DNA of 64,000 bases from Pseudomonas mendocina. Lineage in GTDB: Bacteria > Pseudomonadota > Gammaproteobacteria > Pseudomonadales > Pseudomonadaceae. The stretch is from positions 372,001 to 436,000 of the forward strand of contig CP148074.1 in assembly GCA_037482215.1 (NCBI GenBank), given 5' to 3'. A model generated the notes under the pieces. That model was not told where the DNA came from, did no database searches, and saw only the letters and a list, made by a program, of their open reading frames with translations. Shown in pieces: positions 61,501 to 64,000 of the stretch. The translations under genes were made by a program, and so were the position numbers. Numbering within the stretch: position 1 is the stretch's first letter; each line of letters opens with the position of its first letter.

Positions 61501-62549
61501 ACTGGTATCTGCGGTCTACATTCTTAAATGGTGAGCCTTCCTCTCCGTTAGCACCTGCACCTTACCCGCCTATACTACAGCCAGGAGTTCCTCTTTATGA
61601 GTCGTACGCAAGCTTGTTGTTGTCACAAGATGAGTTGGATAGCTATCAGCAGAGAACGGGAGGGCGTCAATGGCTCAATATTGATAGCGACGGAGAGACT
61701 AGCAAGCGTGGTATTTGGCTGCGCACTAAAGGTTCGAAATTACATCAAGTACCCAATAAATCTACCAGTGTCAATGACTCGACTTCTGATGTATGGAAAG
61801 TTCAGCTAGGTGCCACGGCTCCCCTGCAAGAGAGGGCTGGATATACCATCGTTGCTGACTTTGCACTGCAGTATTCCCAAGGGGATTTCAATATTGACTC
61901 TCTCTATGGGGATGGCGCTATAGAATCTCGAGGATATGGCGCTTTAGCAACGCTGACTTGGCAAAGAGATGATGGTCTTTATATAGACAGTCAGTTGCAG
62001 GCTATGTGGTATGAAAGCGATTTAAGTTCGAAGTTAATTGCTGAAAAAATGAAAAAGGCCAACAGAGGCTTGGGAACATCGGTTAGTGCCGAGCTGGGTA
62101 AGCCAATACCGCTTGGGGACAACTGGTCTATATCACCGCAGGCTCAATTGACCTATTCGAACATCAGTTATGATGATTTCAGTGATGCTTTTGGTGCAGT
62201 TGTAGAATTAAAAGATGGCGACAGCCTTCAGGCTCGTGTTGGTGTTTCTTTAGATTTTACTTCTACAAAGGCTCTGGATCACGGCTCTGAAAATGGCGAT
62301 GTAACCACGGCTTACGGAATCGTTAATCTTTACCAAGAAATGCTTAGTGGGACCGAGGCCGAGGTCAGTGGCGTTTCGGTGCGTAATGAGCTGGATAAAA
62401 CATGGGCTGGGATCGGTGTGGGTGTGAATCACAGTTGGGCCGGTGGGCGTTACACCGTTTTTGGTGAGCTGGAGGCACGCTCCAGCCTTGAAAATGTTGG
62501 TGAAAGTTACGGTGCTGTAGGCTCGATCGGGGTTAACTTTAGGTGGTAG
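58557..62549 (+). CDS. Classical (type Va) autotransporter adhesin
   Basis: Outer-membrane protein of 1330 residues. A signal peptide (about 1-29, ending AAA) is followed by a beta-helix passenger with autotransporter-associated repeats, such as SYTNGTRIGGGTLQIS and SYSGTTLVSAGRLEAGG, and an N-terminal GRWEQPSIWSNGQAPEP segment. A Pro-rich junction (residues about 1000-1015) leads to a 12-strand-type C-terminal barrel (about 1045-1330) ending VNFRW, with the C-terminal aromatic residue needed by the BAM complex. No protease triad is seen. The gene is AT-rich compared with its neighbours, suggesting horizontal transfer. Ligand unknown. Confidence 0.88.
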   Translation: MKIKCISGAGASFVVNFVLLIVGFKAAAADVNSVASGRWEQPSIWSNGQAPEPTNDYHILSGDKVMWPSVSTEGSYIFSFSGRSMKVEAGGVLDLVSNSKTNNAYVDFEIPDFSLEDGATLKLGLQGVGNIERRLVSPVSLPDSGQVIIEIDGYSGGYSNRLELMPSSVLSGAADILLNIDSTGVNSSINAKSRRYVMVRSENNPFSGDWIVSSINTSPGVRIGGVYASGKNALGTGGVFLTSSLLSNEVDGGLDSLREVVVGKDSIVLLNGDWNGPSTPVSLKDLGGQILLSGDGRRAIVGDLKGVSGTSIKGNASGQSFEVISTNDTTFSGLISGAGLSFIKSGDRTLIFDTDHDYAGGTIINSGTLQLGVGGASGGITGDVISNGVLSFNRSDSYDFTGSISGSGEISQVGSGVTTLSGASAAYSGVTSVSNGTLLVNGVLGGGGHRLVVHSGGVLGGVGSVGGGVTIEDGVLSPGKSVGTLNVLGDLSFVSSSVLNYEFGEANVVGGILNDLTNVGGALVLDGVLNVNVDTGSVLQAGVYRIINYNGALSDNGLSLGSLPAPGAEFFIQTSIPQEVNLIYTAGYKFNFWDGELFSNKNNGSIEGGSGVWQSEAGNDHWTNYEGVFNAPFNDAAFSIFSGKPGVVTVDQGLGDINISGAQFATSGYQIKNGTINMVAANTPIFVGDGTESAIDIMATIDSQLTGSTKLTKIGMGTLVLNGDNSYTNGTRIGGGTLQISSDKNLGKSGSLLEFALGSLHVTESMGSDRPISIERGADFVVDGSSVLETKNEISGAGYLVKSGQGAMILTGGSSYSGTTLVSAGRLEAGGVNKLSPFSIYTTQSAGILDLNGYGQSVAGLINAGAVLMSNKAGVRLNVDGDYVGRDGVIEMATRLGDDQSTTDQLVINGNSDGITNLRVRNAGGQGALTYNGIKIIDVQGDSVGDFNLIGDYTFDGEQAVIGGAYAYRLVQNSFDNPTDGDWYLRSTFLNGEPSSPLAPAPYPPILQPGVPLYESYASLLLSQDELDSYQQRTGGRQWLNIDSDGETSKRGIWLRTKGSKLHQVPNKSTSVNDSTSDVWKVQLGATAPLQERAGYTIVADFALQYSQGDFNIDSLYGDGAIESRGYGALATLTWQRDDGLYIDSQLQAMWYESDLSSKLIAEKMKKANRGLGTSVSAELGKPIPLGDNWSISPQAQLTYSNISYDDFSDAFGAVVELKDGDSLQARVGVSLDFTSTKALDHGSENGDVTTAYGIVNLYQEMLSGTEAEVSGVSVRNELDKTWAGIGVGVNHSWAGGRYTVFGELEARSSLENVGESYGAVGSIGVNFRW

Positions 62550-62585
62550 GCGGCAGTCAATCTCTGTTATTGACCGCGGGTATGA

Positions 62586-62984
62586 TCAGCGCTGCTTAGG
62601 AATATACGCGCAGTAGCCAGGGCGCGGACCGATGCGTGGGTGGTTGCGGCAGGTATCGGGGCGTTTGTCGTAGATGGTGCACAGGCGCGTTTTGCGATCT
62701 AGGTAATAACAGTCGTTGTTGCTCATGCGCACCAACGTGAAGATGCCTGATTTCTGGCTGAAACGCTCAACGATGCCTTCTTTTTGCAGGCGCTTGGCAA
62801 TGTTTTTCGGCGGCTCACTGCGCTCGAACTCGTCCACCACACCGATACGAATCAGGTCGTTCAGGCGTACTTCAACCGGCAATGTGCAGCAGGTGGAATT
62901 GCAGCTATGGCACATGTCGCTGGTGTATTTGGCCCAAGTTTCCAGGCGGTCAATTTCGGCGGCGGCAATCAGGTTGTTTTTCAT
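62586..62984 (-). CDS. YkgJ-family cysteine-cluster protein
   Basis: A 132-residue cytoplasmic protein with a putative zinc or iron-sulfur site: CHSCNSTCC near residue 25, then CTIYDKRPDTCRNHP and a final C in RPGYCAY. The molecular function is unknown. I start at ATG 62984 (MKNNLIAAAEIDRLETWAKY); a longer frame to 63065 has Pro/His-rich residues not typical of the family. The ribosome site is weak. Confidence 0.82.
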   Translation of the reverse strand: MKNNLIAAAEIDRLETWAKYTSDMCHSCNSTCCTLPVEVRLNDLIRIGVVDEFERSEPPKNIAKRLQKEGIVERFSQKSGIFTLVRMSNNDCYYLDRKTRLCTIYDKRPDTCRNHPRIGPRPGYCAYIPKQR

Positions 62985-63244
62985 CAGGCGGGCTATGTGG
63001 TTGGGCGGCGGGCGATGATACCGGCAGTGGTGAGTTTGTGAATGGCTATCTGCTGGTCGGCCCATAGTTTAGCGCTGATGGCGCTTCAGCAGTGTTCATT
63101 CATACTACAGGGTTGAACTCATTCAGGATATTTTTTGGGCGCTGAGCGGTTATTGCAAAAGTGCTGAACTGGATGCGAAAAGCTTTAATTGTGTCTACAT
63201 TCATAGGCGGTGAAGTTAATAACAATAAATCCAGAGGTCCTCCT

Positions 63245-64000
63245 ATGAAGCGCAAACTCACGCCTCTCGCGGTCTCGTGTCTGTTGATCTTTGCCCCATC
63301 CCAGAGTTTTTCTTCCCCTTATTCATCACTGGTGGTCTTCGGCGATAGCCTGAGCGATGCCGGGCAACTGCCCGATGCGGGTGGGCCGGATGGCGCGACT
63401 CGGCGCTGGACCAACCGCGTCGGGCCGACTTTTCAAGCAAACAGTGGTGAGATCATCGGTGCCACCTCGCCCATGATGCTGAGTGAGCAGCTCGGTTTAG
63501 GGGCGCTGACACCTTCCACTTCATCGGTCTATCAGGAAAAAGGGTTGCCGGACGGTAATGACTGGGCGGTAGGGGGCTATCGCACCGATCAGATTTACGA
63601 CTCCATTACCGCGCCGGGTGGATCGGTGGCAGGGAGCCGAACCCGTGATGGTTACTTGGCTGATCTGGCTAACCGTGGCCTGCGCCTAGACCCCAATACG
63701 TTGTTCTATGTGAACGGTGGCGGTAACGATTTTTTGCAGGAGACTATTTTTTCTATCGGAGCCAAAGCCTCGGCCGATCAACTGGCTGATGGTGTGTTGG
63801 CCCTTCAAAATGCAGGTGCCCGCTACATCATGGTGTCGCTGCTGCCCAACGTCGGTACAACACCTGCAATCAGCGGTTCGCCGCTGGCTGGAGTGGTCAG
63901 TGCAGTAGGCGAGCAGTTCAACACTGAGTTGGTAACGCGCCTTGAGGGCATGAGTGCGCAGATCATCCCGCTCAACGTGCCGCAAATGTTCAACGAGGTG
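63245..64000 (+). CDS. estA: EstA-type GDSL esterase autotransporter, 3' end missing
   Basis: Outer-membrane-anchored esterase linked in Pseudomonas to rhamnolipid production and motility. The frame is open to the right edge (252 residues). A signal peptide (to about residue 23) precedes VVFGDSLSDAG, with nucleophile Ser35 of the SGNH/GDSL superfamily; YVNGGGNDFLQ supplies the block III Asn. The His/Asp block and the beta-barrel lie outside the window. AGAGG is 7 nt upstream of the ATG. The position after typA matches my memory of PAO1 estA (PA5112). Confidence 0.9.
   Translation, partial: MKRKLTPLAVSCLLIFAPSQSFSSPYSSLVVFGDSLSDAGQLPDAGGPDGATRRWTNRVGPTFQANSGEIIGATSPMMLSEQLGLGALTPSTSSVYQEKGLPDGNDWAVGGYRTDQIYDSITAPGGSVAGSRTRDGYLADLANRGLRLDPNTLFYVNGGGNDFLQETIFSIGAKASADQLADGVLALQNAGARYIMVSLLPNVGTTPAISGSPLAGVVSAVGEQFNTELVTRLEGMSAQIIPLNVPQMFNEV

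Overview
The window looks like a chromosomal segment of a Pseudomonas-lineage gammaproteobacterium. This rests on the GC-rich coding sequence, the typical proteins, and a gene order (amino-acid ABC transporter, yggX-mutY-asmA, hisBHAF, ctpA-envC-gpmI, yibN-grxC-secB, trmL, ntrBC, glnA, thiI, typA, estA) that I recall from the P. aeruginosa PAO1 region around PA5112-PA5155. Gene names come from motifs and synteny; no database search was possible.

Layout. 1-15.6 kb: the 3' 13 kb of a giant two-partner-secretion adhesin (open at the left edge), its TpsB outer-membrane transporter and a SapC-family gene, apparently one transcription unit closed by a terminator. 15.8-20.9 kb: tRNA-Thr, a methyltransferase, a four-gene polar amino-acid ABC importer, and a candidate small RNA of about 125 nt with its own promoter and terminator. 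21-24 kb: a secreted alpha/beta hydrolase in AT-richer DNA, a divergent PACE efflux/LysR pair and tRNA-Phe. 24-31 kb: yggX, mutY and asmA on the minus strand, then a membrane fatty-acid-hydroxylase-like protein and an OFA-type MFS transporter. 31-34.3 kb: the hisB-hisH-DUF2164-hisA-hisF operon. 34.3-40.6 kb: envelope and protein-folding genes (ctpA, envC-like, gpmI; yibN, grxC, secB; trmL). 40.6-52.2 kb: nitrogen control (ntrBC, glnA) with sigma54 promoters and NtrC-like palindromes, two DUF4124 proteins, an MscS channel, an NTF2/HxlR pair and thiI. 52.4-58.3 kb: typA, then a polyamine-type binding protein, a cupin, an FAD amine oxidoreductase and an AraC regulator, plus a decayed second cupin copy. 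58.5-64 kb: a 1330-residue classical autotransporter in AT-rich DNA, a YkgJ-family protein and the 5' end of an EstA-type esterase autotransporter (open at the right edge).

The backbone is conserved housekeeping DNA. The accessory material is mostly surface or secreted: the giant adhesin, the autotransporter, the hydrolase and the polyamine cluster. The best leads for something less described are the candidate sRNA upstream of the ABC transporter, a short sigma54-driven RNA downstream of ntrC (NrsZ-like by position), an NtrC-like palindrome upstream of ntrB, the cupin pseudogene fragment, and unusual features within the giant adhesin (a lone cysteine pair, helical islands, G tracts).
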